Below, piece after piece: positions 16,011-24,588 of a stretch of DNA of 64,000 nucleotides. The notes beneath the pieces were generated by a model that was not told the DNA's origin, did not search any database, and worked only from the letters and a program-made list of their open reading frames with translations. The stretch spans positions 248,001 through 312,000 of the forward strand of contig NZ_LSLK01000059.1 in NCBI RefSeq assembly GCF_002257705.1, read 5' to 3'. How positions within the stretch are numbered: the first letter of the stretch is position 1; the number at the start of each line of letters is the position of its first letter. The stretch is from Sporomusa silvacetica DSM 10669 (GTDB lineage: Bacteria > Bacillota > Negativicutes > Sporomusales > Sporomusaceae). The translations under genes were made by a program, and so were the position numbers.

Positions 16011-16507
16011 GGCAGACCACCAATTTCCTTGCCGTCAAGTTTATTGATAAAATCATCAACAATCCTGGCGTTGGCTTGTTCGTCCATGTTCTGGGCGATA
16101 ATTTTGGAAGCAGCTGCAACAGCTAGCGTTACAACCTCGCCTTTGAGCTCGGCGATGGCGTGTTCGCGTTCGCGGGCAATCTCTTCCTGGGTGGCCTTTA
16201 CTAGTCGGATACTTTCTTCACGGGCTTCTTTGAGAATTTCTTCTTTGGTCTGTTCAGCCAGCTTGGCGGCCTTTTCTACAATAGCCTGTGCCTGAGTACG
16301 TGCTTCAGCCAGTTGGGCAAGATACTCCTGCTTGAGTTTCTCAGCAGCTTGCTTTTCCTGTTCAGCCGTTTCCAGACTGTCAGCAATTTTGGCCTGCCGG
16401 TCAGCCAGCGCCTGCATTAGCGGTTTATATGCCACTTTCGTTAGAATAGCAACAAGTATAAGAAAATTTATAATTTGCGCTATAAGCGTCGCATTCAAAT
16501 CAACCAA
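16004..16507 (-). CDS. atpF: ATP synthase F0 b subunit
   Basis: 167 residues. The start is taken as TTG at 16507 because GGAGGGG lies 7-8 bases upstream; no ATG is near. One N-terminal membrane helix (about 8-24, I-A-Q-I-I-N-F-L-I-L-V-A-I-L) is followed by K-P-L-M-Q-A-L-A-D-R-Q-A-K-I-A-D-S-L and a long E/A/K/Q-rich coiled coil to about residue 150. A homodimer forms the peripheral stalk. Length and layout are typical. Confidence 0.95.
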   Translation of the reverse strand: MVDLNATLIAQIINFLILVAILTKVAYKPLMQALADRQAKIADSLETAEQEKQAAEKLKQEYLAQLAEARTQAQAIVEKAAKLAEQTKEEILKEAREESIRLVKATQEEIAREREHAIAELKGEVVTLAVAAASKIIAQNMDEQANARIVDDFINKLDGKEIGGLPC

Positions 16508-16593
16508 TTGAGGGCCCCTCCTCTTTCCGGCGTATAAGGGGAGCGCTGACAGAAGGCATAATGCATCCTGCCAGTCGCCCGATAACGCTTAGA

Positions 16594-16845
16594 TTACTTA
16601 ATGAACGGATTGGCAAATACAAGTACAATTGCAATAACAGCAGCAATAATAGGAATAGACTCGATCAAACCTACGGAAATCAGCATGTTTACGAGAATAG
16701 TTCCTTTTGCTTCTGGCTGTCTTGCCATCCCCTCAATTGCCTTGGCGGTTACGGCACCATCACCAATACCGGCGCCAATAGCAGCAAGACCGATAGCTAA
16801 ACCAGCACCAATAGCAGAAGCCGCAATAATAATAGCTTGTTCCAC
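16594..16845 (-). CDS. atpE: ATP synthase F0 c subunit
   Basis: 83 residues with a GTG start behind AGGAGG. There are two membrane helices with the polar loop A-R-Q-P-E-A-K-G between them. The ion-binding carboxylate is E62, followed by S63. Helix 1 has the glycine-rich A-I-G-A-G-L-A-I-G-L-A-A-I-G-A-G-I-G-D-G. Known sodium-type c subunits (Ilyobacter, Propionigenium) have Q32, E65, S66 and T67. Here the positions read D29, E62, S63 and I64-P65. The E-S pair is kept but the glutamine and threonine are not, so proton use is more likely than sodium, without certainty. Confidence 0.97.
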   Translation of the reverse strand: MEQAIIIAASAIGAGLAIGLAAIGAGIGDGAVTAKAIEGMARQPEAKGTILVNMLISVGLIESIPIIAAVIAIVLVFANPFIK

Positions 16846-16900
16846 AGAAAACTCCTCCTTTTTGTTTGTTCAGTTATAGATTTTCAGATTAAGCTAAAAA

Positions 16901-17584
16901 CTAGTGTTCGTTATTCAATGAGTTGGACAGATACGACATGGACAACATGGTAAAAATAAATGCCTGAACAATACCAACAAACACACTGAAGGCCAACCAT
17001 GCTGTTGGAATAACATATGGCACCAGCATGCCCAAAATAATGAGCAAAATCTCGCCTGCCAGAATGTTGCCAAATAAACGGAAGGATAGTGTAATCGGTT
17101 TAGCCAGTTCTTCGATAATATTGATAATAACAAAGGGGATATAGGGCTCAAAAAAGTGCTTAACGTACCTAACGGCTCCTTTTTCCCTGACACCGATAAT
17201 ATGTACCAAGATAACAACCATCAAAGCCAGCCCCAGTGTTGTGTTGATATCATTGGTTGGTGAGGTGAATCCCGGCACCAAGCCTAATTCATTGCCAACA
17301 ACAAGGAACAGGAACAATGTGATAATTAGCGGTGCCAATTTTCGGCCTTTGGGCCCCATCGTGTTATCAATCTGGTCTAACAATGCGGTAACAGCCATTT
17401 CCAGGAAGTTCTGCCAGCCCCGGGGAACAATTGCTGCCCGCCTAGTGGCAACAACTGCCAAAATGATGACAATTGCCATAGTCAACCACGTCATAGTTAA
17501 GGTGTCCATATTAAAGGTAAGTCCGGCAAAGTGCGCCAGCTTATGTCCACCAATCTCATGTCCTCCACCATGTCCCATATTCAT
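16901..17584 (-). CDS. atpB: ATP synthase F0 a subunit
   Basis: 227 residues from the ATG at 17584, five bases after AAGGAG; a GTG two codons earlier overlaps that box. About five or six membrane helices are visible. The essential arginine is in L-S-F-R-L-F-G-N-I-L-A-G-E. The last helices have F-V-G-I-V-Q-A-F-I-F-T-M-L-S-M-S-Y-L. The a subunit forms the two ion half-channels against the c ring. The N-terminus is unusually rich in glycine and histidine (M-N-M-G-H-G-G-G-H-E-I-G-G-H), which could bind metal; this is an observation only. Confidence 0.96.
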   Translation of the reverse strand: MNMGHGGGHEIGGHKLAHFAGLTFNMDTLTMTWLTMAIVIILAVVATRRAAIVPRGWQNFLEMAVTALLDQIDNTMGPKGRKLAPLIITLFLFLVVGNELGLVPGFTSPTNDINTTLGLALMVVILVHIIGVREKGAVRYVKHFFEPYIPFVIINIIEELAKPITLSFRLFGNILAGEILLIILGMLVPYVIPTAWLAFSVFVGIVQAFIFTMLSMSYLSNSLNNEH

Positions 17585-17599
17585 TTTCACTCCTTTCTA

Positions 17600-18019
17600 T
17601 CAGTTTATTTTGGACTTTCCTAAATTTGTTATAAGCCCGGAAACCACGATACATACGGCATTCAAGAAAAGCACTATATGAAGTGAGAATAACCCCACTA
17701 CTGCCGCCATAAAATCAATACCTGGTACATGAACTGATAAAACAAGCATCGAAATCATAAAACCATACCTGAGCAGCCAACCTGTTCGCATTGATGCAAC
17801 TGCTTGTCCAGGCGGTAGTTCGGCACTTTTCTTTACCCGGCGGCACATTAGCAGAAAATAAAGCAAACTGCCTGCCCAGCCAGTCAATAAACCAGGTATA
17901 ATGGATATTCTACCTGATACTAAAGCACCGATGGTTATAACTAAACCCCAAGCCAAAAGGTGCAGTAACGTTCGCCGCACTTGACTGGTATAATTATCGG
18001 AAAACTCCATTTTGAGCAA
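17600..18019 (-). CDS. atpI: ATP synthase I-like membrane protein (AtpI/UncI)
   Basis: About 139 residues with four hydrophobic segments. The place between atpZ and atpB and the pattern R-R-T-L-x-x-L, then a second segment followed by R-R-V-K-K-S (about residues 63-68), fit the ATP synthase I family, which helps c-ring assembly. The start is uncertain. TTG at 18019 has AAGGG eight bases upstream. GTG at 18028 is too close to that box, and ATG at 18010 is far from it. The gene begins just after the atpZ stop. Confidence 0.8.
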   Translation of the reverse strand: MLKMEFSDNYTSQVRRTLLHLLAWGLVITIGALVSGRISIIPGLLTGWAGSLLYFLLMCRRVKKSAELPPGQAVASMRTGWLLRYGFMISMLVLSVHVPGIDFMAAVVGLFSLHIVLFLNAVCIVVSGLITNLGKSKIN

Positions 18020-18031
18020 TAAGAACACCCT

Positions 18032-18241
18032 TCATGACTTGACAATTTTTTTGTAGGTAGCCCATAATCCTGCCAGCATGCCTAGCACAATCCCTGACAC
18101 AGTAAACCAAGGAAAAACGCCACAATAGTTATCAGCCCAACGACCTAAAAACAGCCCTACCGCTACCGTAGCCACCGTAGTAAGACCAATGTTCATTGCC
18201 ACACTAAGCGCTGACCACGTCCCATCAGGTTTTCCCGGCAT
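18032..18241 (-). CDS. atpZ: AtpZ-like small membrane protein, first gene of atp operon
   Basis: 69 residues with two membrane helices. The first has the L-G-R-W-A-D-N-Y-C-G-V-F-P-W-F-T segment after G-L-F, and the second is I-V-L-G-M-L-A-G-L-W-A-T-Y-K-K. This matches the AtpZ family (putative F0F1 subunit) seen at the head of many Firmicute atp operons. AtpZ with AtpI has been linked to magnesium/calcium transport and to ATP synthase assembly. ATG behind AGAGGTGA. The next gene starts within 13 bases of its stop. Confidence 0.85.
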   Translation of the reverse strand: MPGKPDGTWSALSVAMNIGLTTVATVAVGLFLGRWADNYCGVFPWFTVSGIVLGMLAGLWATYKKIVKS

Positions 18242-18316
18242 AGCTTCACCTCTTATAAATTTGCGAGCTATTTTGCTTATTATGACCCAAATGGCAACTA
18301 GTTATCATTTTTGGGC

Positions 18317-18347
18317 AATAAACTACCAAAAAGCTGCATCCTGTCAA
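18317..18347 (-). promoter_or_regulatory. Possible promoter of the atp operon (weak)
   Basis: The 193-base gap upstream of atpZ contains TTGACA on the minus strand (18342-18347). A -10 candidate TTTATT (18317-18322) sits 19 bases further, which is longer than ideal. The gap is A/T-rich. Nothing else is recognisable between 18242 and 18434. Confidence 0.3.
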
Positions 18348-18434
18348 TACATTCTATACTGTATGTGAAAATTCCTGCTATAATGTTACAGAAGACAATA
18401 AAAATTTCACCAATTTGCATAATTTAGAACACTT

Positions 18435-19601
18435 TTATTCTTTACTGCTGGCCTCAAATTCATTTGGCAGCGTTGAAATCAAGTTATGCCTATACAAAAT
18501 AGCGTTAACGATCCGACTGGAAGCTTTACCATCCCCATAGGGATTTACTGCACTTGCCATACGCTGATATTCTTTGTCATTTACAAGTAGTTCCCGAGTC
18601 TCATTATATACCCGTTCCTTATCTGTACCGATAAGTTTAACCGTGCCAGAGATTACTGCCTCTGGACGTTCAGTCGTATCACGCAGAACCAGCACTGGTT
18701 TGCCAAGGGCTGGCGCTTCCTCCTGGATACCACCCGAATCAGTAAGTATCAAATAGGATCTGGCCATGAGGTTGGCAAAGGGCTGGTAGTCAAGCGGGTC
18801 AATTAAATGTACGTGGCTGAGCCCGCCAAGTTCTTCCTGAACAACTTGGCGCACAAGCGGATTTTTATGGACTGGAAAAACAATTTCAACATCATCAAAA
18901 CCATCAACAATCGCTTTTAATGCCTGATAGACATGTCGCATAGGTTCACCCAGGTTTTCACGGCGATGGGTGGTAACCAGGATGACTTTCCTGCTGTCAT
19001 AGTCAATGCTTTGCAATAGCGGGTCAATAAATCTATAGGTAGAGTCGATGGTAGCCTTCAATGCATCAATAACGGTATTACCTGTCACAAATACAGTTTT
19101 AGGGTCTACTTTTTCCTGCAGTAGGTTTTGTCTGGCTGTAGATGTCGGCGCAAAGTGAATATCGGTTAATGTACCTGTCAGCTTGCGGTTCATTTCCTCT
19201 GGATATGGCGAATACTTATCGCCAGTACGTAATCCTGCTTCGACATGACCGATTACAATCTGGTGATAAAAGGCTGCCAGTGCTCCGGCAAAGGTCGTCG
19301 TCGTATCGCCATGAACCAGGACAATATCCGGTTTTTCCTCAGCTAACACCTGATTGAGGCCTTGCATGGCCCGACAGGTAATGTCAAATAAGGTTTGGCC
19401 TTGGCTCATAATGTCCAGATCATAGTTGGGAGTAATCTTAAATAAACCAAGTACTTGATCAAGCATCTCCCGGTGTTGAGCAGTAACTGCGACTACCGGT
19501 GTTATGTATTCAGGATGCTTTGCTAACTCAAGTACAACAGGTGCCATTTTGATGGCTTCAGGCCTAGTACCAAAGACAGTCATAACTTTAATGCGTGACA
19601 T
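18435..19601 (-). CDS. wecB: UDP-N-acetylglucosamine 2-epimerase (non-hydrolysing)
   Basis: 388 residues. The N-terminus K-V-M-T-V-F-G-T-R-P-E-A-I-K-M-A-P and the later H-V-E-A-G-L-R-T-G, P-Y-P-E-E-M-N-R, T-T-H-R-R-E-N-L-G and L-T-D-S-G-G-I-Q-E-E-A motifs are the family signature. It interconverts UDP-GlcNAc and UDP-ManNAc for envelope polysaccharide. The gene is 111 bases after wecA with a terminator between. B. subtilis has mnaA at the same place before the atp operon. In a diderm organism the product may feed lipid-linked O-antigen or ECA-like glycan rather than teichoic acid; this is inference. Confidence 0.96.
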   Translation of the reverse strand: MSRIKVMTVFGTRPEAIKMAPVVLELAKHPEYITPVVAVTAQHREMLDQVLGLFKITPNYDLDIMSQGQTLFDITCRAMQGLNQVLAEEKPDIVLVHGDTTTTFAGALAAFYHQIVIGHVEAGLRTGDKYSPYPEEMNRKLTGTLTDIHFAPTSTARQNLLQEKVDPKTVFVTGNTVIDALKATIDSTYRFIDPLLQSIDYDSRKVILVTTHRRENLGEPMRHVYQALKAIVDGFDDVEIVFPVHKNPLVRQVVQEELGGLSHVHLIDPLDYQPFANLMARSYLILTDSGGIQEEAPALGKPVLVLRDTTERPEAVISGTVKLIGTDKERVYNETRELLVNDKEYQRMASAVNPYGDGKASSRIVNAILYRHNLISTLPNEFEASSKE

Positions 19602-19659
19602 AAAAAGCTCCTTCCGCTGGAATCAAGTGGTATTTTTCACTTTTTCCTCTGATAAATAC

Positions 19660-19683
19660 AAGGCGGGCAAAATTGCCCGCCTT
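19660..19683. terminator. Hairpin terminator between wecA and wecB
   Basis: The perfect palindrome AAGGCGGGCAA/TTGCCCGCCTT (19660-19683) lies just after the wecA stop. On the minus strand it is followed by GTATTTATC. It may give partial termination, since wecB follows within 60 bases. Confidence 0.65.
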
Positions 19684-19712
19684 TTAGTACAGATTCAATT
19701 TCAAAATCACTA

Positions 19713-20762
19713 TTAATGGCTTTTCACTGAATCAGTGTGTTTAAGCACGCCATCATTATTACTTAACACGCCAATTTTCTTGGCACCAAGACAGGCCACA
19801 ATAATAATGGCCAGAACAATTAACCCGGCATATACCTGGCTAACTTCGGTAAGCACAATCGCACTCACGCCTAGAAAACCGCTAATTACATACATCAACA
19901 ATACGGCCTGTTTCTGGCTTAAACCCATAGCCAACAGTCGATGGTGCAAATGCCCTTTGTCTGGCTTAAAAATCGGCCGGCCATTCATATACCGGCGAAT
20001 TATAGCAAAAGCAGTATCCATAATTGGCAGCCCTAATGCCACAATAGGAACTATCAGCGCAATGGTTGCCGCGCTTTTAACAGCCCCTAATATGGAAACA
20101 GCGGCCAGCATATATCCTAAAAACATGCTACCGGTATCACCCATAAAAATCTTGGCCGGGTTAAAATTATGCTGCAAAAAACCAAGTGCACTGCCAGCTA
20201 ATGCTGCAGTCAAAATAGCTACTGTCCAGAAATTTTGTTCCAACGCCACTAATAAAATAGTAAGTGATGCAATTGTCGATACCCCGGCAGCTAAGCCATC
20301 CAAGCCATCAATCAAGTTAACCGTATTGGTCAATCCGACTACCCACATAATTGTAAGCGGGATAGCCAGATAGTTAACATAAATCATATCGCCGAAGGGA
20401 TTAGTCAACCATTCAATACGAACATCGAACATGACTAGCACAGCTGCTGCCATAATCTGACCTAACAACTTTACCTTAGCCGACAACTGGATCATATCAT
20501 CAATAATGCCTACAGCCAAAATGACAGTACCACCTAATAACAATCCTAAAATTTCATGGCTAATATGCATGCTGGACAATACAGCAAGTACAAAGCCAAA
20601 ATATATTGCCAATCCACCCATCCGTGGAATTGGAGTAGTATGCACTTTACGGGCATCCGGGGCATCCAAAGCTCCTGCCTTAATGGCTAGTTCCTTGACT
20701 TGCGGCGTGATAAAGTAAGTTGCTGCCAAGGCAACAGTAAAAGCTACTACATATGTTTGCAT
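19713..20762 (-). CDS. wecA: Undecaprenyl-phosphate sugar-1-phosphate transferase (WecA/TagO type)
   Basis: 349 residues with about ten membrane helices. Family motifs are G-I-I-D-D-M (about residues 86-91), N-L-I-D-G-L-D-G-L-A-A-G, F-M-G-D-T-G-S-M-F-L-G-Y and the cytosolic H-L-H-H-R-L. The N-terminus has K-V-H-T-x-P-I-P-R-M-G-G-L. This polyprenyl-phosphate transferase starts a lipid-linked glycan with GlcNAc-1-P. Together with wecB it makes a short envelope-glycan unit. ATG behind GAGGTG. The substrate sugar is inferred from the neighbour wecB. Confidence 0.93.
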   Translation of the reverse strand: MQTYVVAFTVALAATYFITPQVKELAIKAGALDAPDARKVHTTPIPRMGGLAIYFGFVLAVLSSMHISHEILGLLLGGTVILAVGIIDDMIQLSAKVKLLGQIMAAAVLVMFDVRIEWLTNPFGDMIYVNYLAIPLTIMWVVGLTNTVNLIDGLDGLAAGVSTIASLTILLVALEQNFWTVAILTAALAGSALGFLQHNFNPAKIFMGDTGSMFLGYMLAAVSILGAVKSAATIALIVPIVALGLPIMDTAFAIIRRYMNGRPIFKPDKGHLHHRLLAMGLSQKQAVLLMYVISGFLGVSAIVLTEVSQVYAGLIVLAIIIVACLGAKKIGVLSNNDGVLKHTDSVKSH

Positions 20763-20870
20763 ATGCTAACACCTCATTTCTACACAACTCCAATTGTAAC
20801 TCCCCGTGTGAAAGTTGTCAATCCGCAGCCAATGGAGAAATATGCCTGCCATTATAGTATTTCTCTAATA

Positions 20871-21545
20871 CTACTGACAATATCCTTTACGACGCAGCTT
20901 ATTCACATGCCCCTCAACAAGCTCTGGTATATTTACAGCATACCGCTCAGCCAAAATATACATCATCGTAAAACAGCATTGCGCTACATCTAATAACTCC
21001 AAAGCCGCTCCCCTGTTAACCTCGTCGGCAGCAAGACAATTTTGTTCACCTGACGCGCCAGCATGTTTGCCAAGGAATTGGGTAAGTTCGCCAAGTTCTT
21101 CCTGAATTTTGCACACAGTAGTAAGTAGTGTGACGTCCGCAATCTGAAGGTGTGGCAAACTAATATATTTGTAGTTGCCGCCATGGCGGTTTTGTATCGT
21201 AGTGATACGATAACTTTGACTGTTATCATAGGCGTAGCCTTTGTCCAATAATTTGGTAAGGTGCTCGCCAATTAGGCTGTCAGCATCAATCACAAAGTAT
21301 TCCTCCATGACAAAAATCATCGTCACACAGGTTTGCGCTACATCCAAAAGTTCTTCTTTAACATCCGCAAGTAACCCTGAAGCCAGCGGTTGGTTTGCGA
21401 GTTCCTCCGGGCTTAATTTCTCCCAGGACATAAATTTAAGTACAGCGCGGGCTAATTCCCCGGCTTCTTCCATAGCCTTCAGCAGCGTTGAATCCAGTGT
21501 CGGGGTAAGGTTATTAAGTTTTGGTAAATAAATTGCTTCTACCAT
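20871..21545 (-). CDS. Tandem MazG-like nucleotide pyrophosphohydrolase (two domains)
   Basis: 224 residues made of two homologous halves. Half 1 has E26-E-A-G-E30-L and, later, K-E-E-L-L-D68-V-A-Q. Half 2 has Q-E-E-L-G-E153-L and A-L-E-L-L-D186-V-A-Q. These are the ExxE and E/ExxD magnesium-binding motifs of all-alpha NTP pyrophosphatases (MazG/dUTPase superfamily). Each half ends with a similar H-(L/V)-x-K-L-x-x-K-G-Y. A single chain could form the four-helix unit that most relatives make as dimers. It sits directly after a dCMP deaminase gene, so a role in cleaning dUTP or related nucleotides is plausible but inferred. ATG behind GGGGAG. Confidence 0.78.
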   Translation of the reverse strand: MVEAIYLPKLNNLTPTLDSTLLKAMEEAGELARAVLKFMSWEKLSPEELANQPLASGLLADVKEELLDVAQTCVTMIFVMEEYFVIDADSLIGEHLTKLLDKGYAYDNSQSYRITTIQNRHGGNYKYISLPHLQIADVTLLTTVCKIQEELGELTQFLGKHAGASGEQNCLAADEVNRGAALELLDVAQCCFTMMYILAERYAVNIPELVEGHVNKLRRKGYCQ

Positions 21546-21568
21546 AGAACTCCCCTTTTATTCACTGA

Positions 21569-22030
21569 CTAGCCGAAGCAGTCATACGTTATGCCAGCTT
21601 CAGCAATTAACTGTTCCGCCAGTTTATCCGGATAGCTATACTGATAGACAATTCGTTTAATACCAGCATTTATAAGAATTTTGGTACAGGACGAACAAGG
21701 TTGATGGGTTGAGTAAATCGTAGCATCACGAATAGGAACCCCATACATAGCTGCCTGAACCACTGCACTTTGCTCGGCATGAAGCCCCCGGCAGAGCTCC
21801 TGACGTTCGCCTGATGGTACCTGATTAACAGTACGCACACAGCCAATTTCGCCACAATGGGCCAAACCACAAGGTGCGCCATTATACCCGGTGCTTAAGA
21901 GACGCTGATCTTTAACAATCACAGCCCCAATGTGACGACGTAAGCAGGTTGAGCGGGTAGCAACAACCTTTGTTATTTCCATAAAATACTCATCCCAGGA
22001 CGGCCGGGTAAGTTCTTGGTTATCACTCAT
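21569..22030 (-). CDS. comEB: dCMP deaminase (ComEB type)
   Basis: 153 residues. The zinc site is complete: L-H-A-E-Q (catalytic Glu) and P-C-S-S-C. The N-terminus W-D-E-Y-F-M-E-I-T-K-V-V-A-T-R-S-T-C and the D/G-Y-N-G-A-P-x-G-L-x-H-C segment are typical of deoxycytidylate deaminases, which turn dCMP into dUMP for thymidylate synthesis. The extra cysteine/histidine cluster between residues 55 and 70 fits the second structural zinc of this family. The gene lies 23 bases upstream of the MazG-like gene and 69 after upp, a pyrimidine grouping. Confidence 0.92.
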   Translation of the reverse strand: MSDNQELTRPSWDEYFMEITKVVATRSTCLRRHIGAVIVKDQRLLSTGYNGAPCGLAHCGEIGCVRTVNQVPSGERQELCRGLHAEQSAVVQAAMYGVPIRDATIYSTHQPCSSCTKILINAGIKRIVYQYSYPDKLAEQLIAEAGITYDCFG

Positions 22031-22099
22031 GCGCTTCTACCCTCTCTTGGCCAACAATGTACTAACAGTCTATTCATGGCCCAAGTAAAAAATGACCGC

Positions 22100-22726
22100 T
22101 TACTTGGTGCCAAAAATCCGATCACCGGCATCCCCTAAACCAGGCACAATGTAGCCGTGTTCATTGAGATGGCTGTCAACAGCAGCTACATACACCTCAA
22201 CATCAGGATGGTGAGAATTAACTAGATTAATACCTTCCGGTGCAGCCACCAGACACATCAATTTAATATTCTTGGCACCTTTGGCTTTTAAGAGGTCAAT
22301 GGCCGCGACTGAGGAGCCGCCGGTAGCCAGCATAGGATCGATAACAATAAGTTCACGTTCATCAACATCTTTCGGCAGTTTGCAGTAGTACTCTACCGGT
22401 TTTAGCGTTTCATGGTCACGGTATAAGCCGACATGTCCGACCTTGGCAGCAGGAATAAGTTTTATAATGCCATTTACCATGCCTAGGCCGGCACGTAAAA
22501 TCGGCACAACTCCAATTTTTTTACCTGACAATACTTTACAAGTACAAGTTGTAAGTGGCGTTTCGACTTGGGTTTCTTCCAGCGGCATATTACGGGTCAG
22601 CTCAAAGGCCATGAGCATCGCAATTTCTTCTAAGAGTTCACGAAACTCCTTGGTTCCTGTCCTAACATCACGAATGAGCGATAGTTTATGCTGAATGAGC
22701 GGGTGGTCAATTATTTTTACTTGCAT
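22100..22726 (-). CDS. upp: Uracil phosphoribosyltransferase
   Basis: 208 residues, the usual length. The PRPP loop reads V-I-D-P-M-L-A-T-G-G-S-S. The uracil-binding C-terminus is G-Y-I-V-P-G-L-G-D-A-G-D-R-I-F-G-T. The N-terminus H-P-L-I-Q-H-K-L-S-L-I-R-D is also standard. It makes UMP from uracil and PRPP. ATG behind AGGAGA. It is 19 bases after glyA, the order found in B. subtilis (glyA-upp). The uracil permease in the window is 21 kb away. Confidence 0.97.
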   Translation of the reverse strand: MQVKIIDHPLIQHKLSLIRDVRTGTKEFRELLEEIAMLMAFELTRNMPLEETQVETPLTTCTCKVLSGKKIGVVPILRAGLGMVNGIIKLIPAAKVGHVGLYRDHETLKPVEYYCKLPKDVDERELIVIDPMLATGGSSVAAIDLLKAKGAKNIKLMCLVAAPEGINLVNSHHPDVEVYVAAVDSHLNEHGYIVPGLGDAGDRIFGTK

Positions 22727-22745
22727 GATATCATCTTCTCCTTAC

Positions 22746-23981
22746 TTATGCATACAATGGGTATTTGCGGCATAACGCAGCCACCAGCGAGCGGGCCTTG
22801 TCTTGTGCTGCGCTGTCATCCGGGTTGGTCAGTGTCATGGCAATAATATCACCAATTGCCACCATATCCATCTCTACCATCCCGCGGGAAGTAACTGCTG
22901 GCACGCCAATACGGATACCACTTGTCACAAAAGGACTGGCTGGGTCATTAGGGATAGCATTTTTATTGACTGTAACGCCGATCTCATCCAAAAGGTGCTC
23001 GGCTTGCTTACCGGTAATGTTTTGCGTCCGCAAATCAACCAGCATCAGATGATTATCGGTGCCGCCAGATACCAGCGTAAACCCTTTTTGTTTGAGCCGT
23101 TCGGCTAAAGCTTGGGCATTCTTTATAATTTGGCCCTGATAGAGGCGGAATTCCTGGCTAAGTGCTTCTTTAAAAGCCACTGCTTTGGCGGCAATTACAT
23201 GCATTAACGGGCCACCTTGAATGCCAGGGAATACAGCTTTATCAATGGCTTTAGCATACTGGGCACGGCACAGGATCATACCGCCACGCGGACCGCGTAG
23301 CGTCTTGTGGGTCGTTGTGGTAACAATATCGGCATGCGGCACCGGGCTGGGATGAAAACCAGCTGCCACTAAACCGGCAATATGCGCCATATCCACCATA
23401 AACATCGCCCCTGCATCGCGGGCAATTTGTCCCAGTCGGGCAAAATCAATAATTCGCGAATAGGCGCTGGCACCAGCCACCAACATCTTGGGCTTATGCG
23501 TATAAGCAAGCTCAGCTACCTGGTCATAATCGATAAGATGAGTATCCTCATTAACACCATAGGCAACTACATTAAAGTACTGTCCGGAAATATTCACTGG
23601 GCTGCCGTGAGTTAGATGACCGCCATGGGCAAGATTCATACCTAAAATAGTATCGCCAGGCTTTAAAAACGCAAAGTACACGGCCGTATTAGCCTGCGCA
23701 CCTGAATGAGGCTGCACATTAACATGCTCAGAGCCAAAAATCTCTTTGGCTCTGTCAATGGCCAATTGCTCAACAATATCAACACATTCGCAGCCGCCAT
23801 AATAACGATGTCCAGGATACCCCTCGGCATATTTATTAGTAAGTACTGATCCCTGGGCCTCCATTACGGCTTTGCTGACAAAATTTTCCGACGCGATAAG
23901 TTCCAGCTTATTTTGCTGACGAGCGCGTTCAAGGTCAATGGCTTTTTTTACTTCAGGATCTACTCCAGCAAGTATTGTCAT
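22746..23981 (-). CDS. glyA: Serine hydroxymethyltransferase
   Basis: 411 residues. PLP-binding lysine is in T-T-T-T-H-K-T-L-R-G-P-R-G-G. The N-terminus has Q-Q-N-K-L-E-L-I-A-S-E-N-F-V and Y-A-E-G-Y-P-G-H-R-Y-Y-G-G-C. The enzyme converts serine plus tetrahydrofolate to glycine and methylene-THF. ATG behind GGGGAGGA. It follows the ywlG-like gene by about 33 bases and probably shares its transcript. Confidence 0.98.
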   Translation of the reverse strand: MTILAGVDPEVKKAIDLERARQQNKLELIASENFVSKAVMEAQGSVLTNKYAEGYPGHRYYGGCECVDIVEQLAIDRAKEIFGSEHVNVQPHSGAQANTAVYFAFLKPGDTILGMNLAHGGHLTHGSPVNISGQYFNVVAYGVNEDTHLIDYDQVAELAYTHKPKMLVAGASAYSRIIDFARLGQIARDAGAMFMVDMAHIAGLVAAGFHPSPVPHADIVTTTTHKTLRGPRGGMILCRAQYAKAIDKAVFPGIQGGPLMHVIAAKAVAFKEALSQEFRLYQGQIIKNAQALAERLKQKGFTLVSGGTDNHLMLVDLRTQNITGKQAEHLLDEIGVTVNKNAIPNDPASPFVTSGIRIGVPAVTSRGMVEMDMVAIGDIIAMTLTNPDDSAAQDKARSLVAALCRKYPLYA

Positions 23982-24014
23982 GTATATTCCTCCCCAAAAA
24001 TAAAGCGATCTTTT

Positions 24015-24569
24015 TTAAGATAACTCATAAACAGCGCGTACGCCGCCGATTAGTTTGGGCCTGGTATGGGCCGCAGTTAGATACGCTTGTCCAATATGCT
24101 TTAGCGTTAAACGCACAGGAATAGCCACTCGCTTGATATGCATACCTATAAGCGTGCTGCCAATATCAAGGCCGGCATGGGCAGTGATGGTTTCCACCAC
24201 CGTCGGCTTGGTAAATTCGCGCATAGCCTGTGCCGCCAGCGAACCACCGGCTTTGGCCACAGGAATGACTGTGACTTCTTCGAGATGATACTCAGCAGCT
24301 ACAGCCTGTTCGACAACAAGTGCTCTGTTAAGATGCTCGCAGCACTGTATCGCCAAGGAAATCTGATACCAGGAACAAACTTTTAAGAGACTTGACAAAA
24401 TCCGGGCAGCCACTACCTCAGAGCCATAGGAGCCAATGCGCACCCCCTGTACTTCACTAGTACTACACCCCACTACCAGAATTTGTCCTGGCTTTAGCTG
24501 GGCTGTTTTTATCAATTCTTCAGCCGCCTGTATTGTTTGACGACCGATCGTTGCCAAGTCTGTATCCAT
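24015..24569 (-). CDS. ywlG: YwlG/TIGR01440 (DUF436) family protein
   Basis: About 184 residues from the ATG at 24569, nine bases after GGAG; two earlier starts at 24575 and 24584 lie on or beside that box. The sequence has the family pattern L-K-P-G-Q-I-L-V-V-G-C-S-T-S-E-V-Q-G, then C-C-E-H-L-N-R-A-L-V-V-E, and H-A-G-L-D-I-G-S-T-L-I-G-M-H. Its biochemical role is not established. Its place between rpiB and glyA is conserved in Bacillus, so the assignment by synteny and motif is firm. The C-S-T-S and C-C-E-H cysteines could bind metal, which is speculation. Confidence 0.88.
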   Translation of the reverse strand: MDTDLATIGRQTIQAAEELIKTAQLKPGQILVVGCSTSEVQGVRIGSYGSEVVAARILSSLLKVCSWYQISLAIQCCEHLNRALVVEQAVAAEYHLEEVTVIPVAKAGGSLAAQAMREFTKPTVVETITAHAGLDIGSTLIGMHIKRVAIPVRLTLKHIGQAYLTAAHTRPKLIGGVRAVYELS

Positions 24570-24588
24570 GGTCATCCACTCCAATTTA

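Noticed and set aside
19735..20373. 212-residue open frame on the plus strand opposite wecA
   Set aside because: It is the antisense shadow of a well-conserved membrane protein gene; hydrophobic codons read backwards give long frames.
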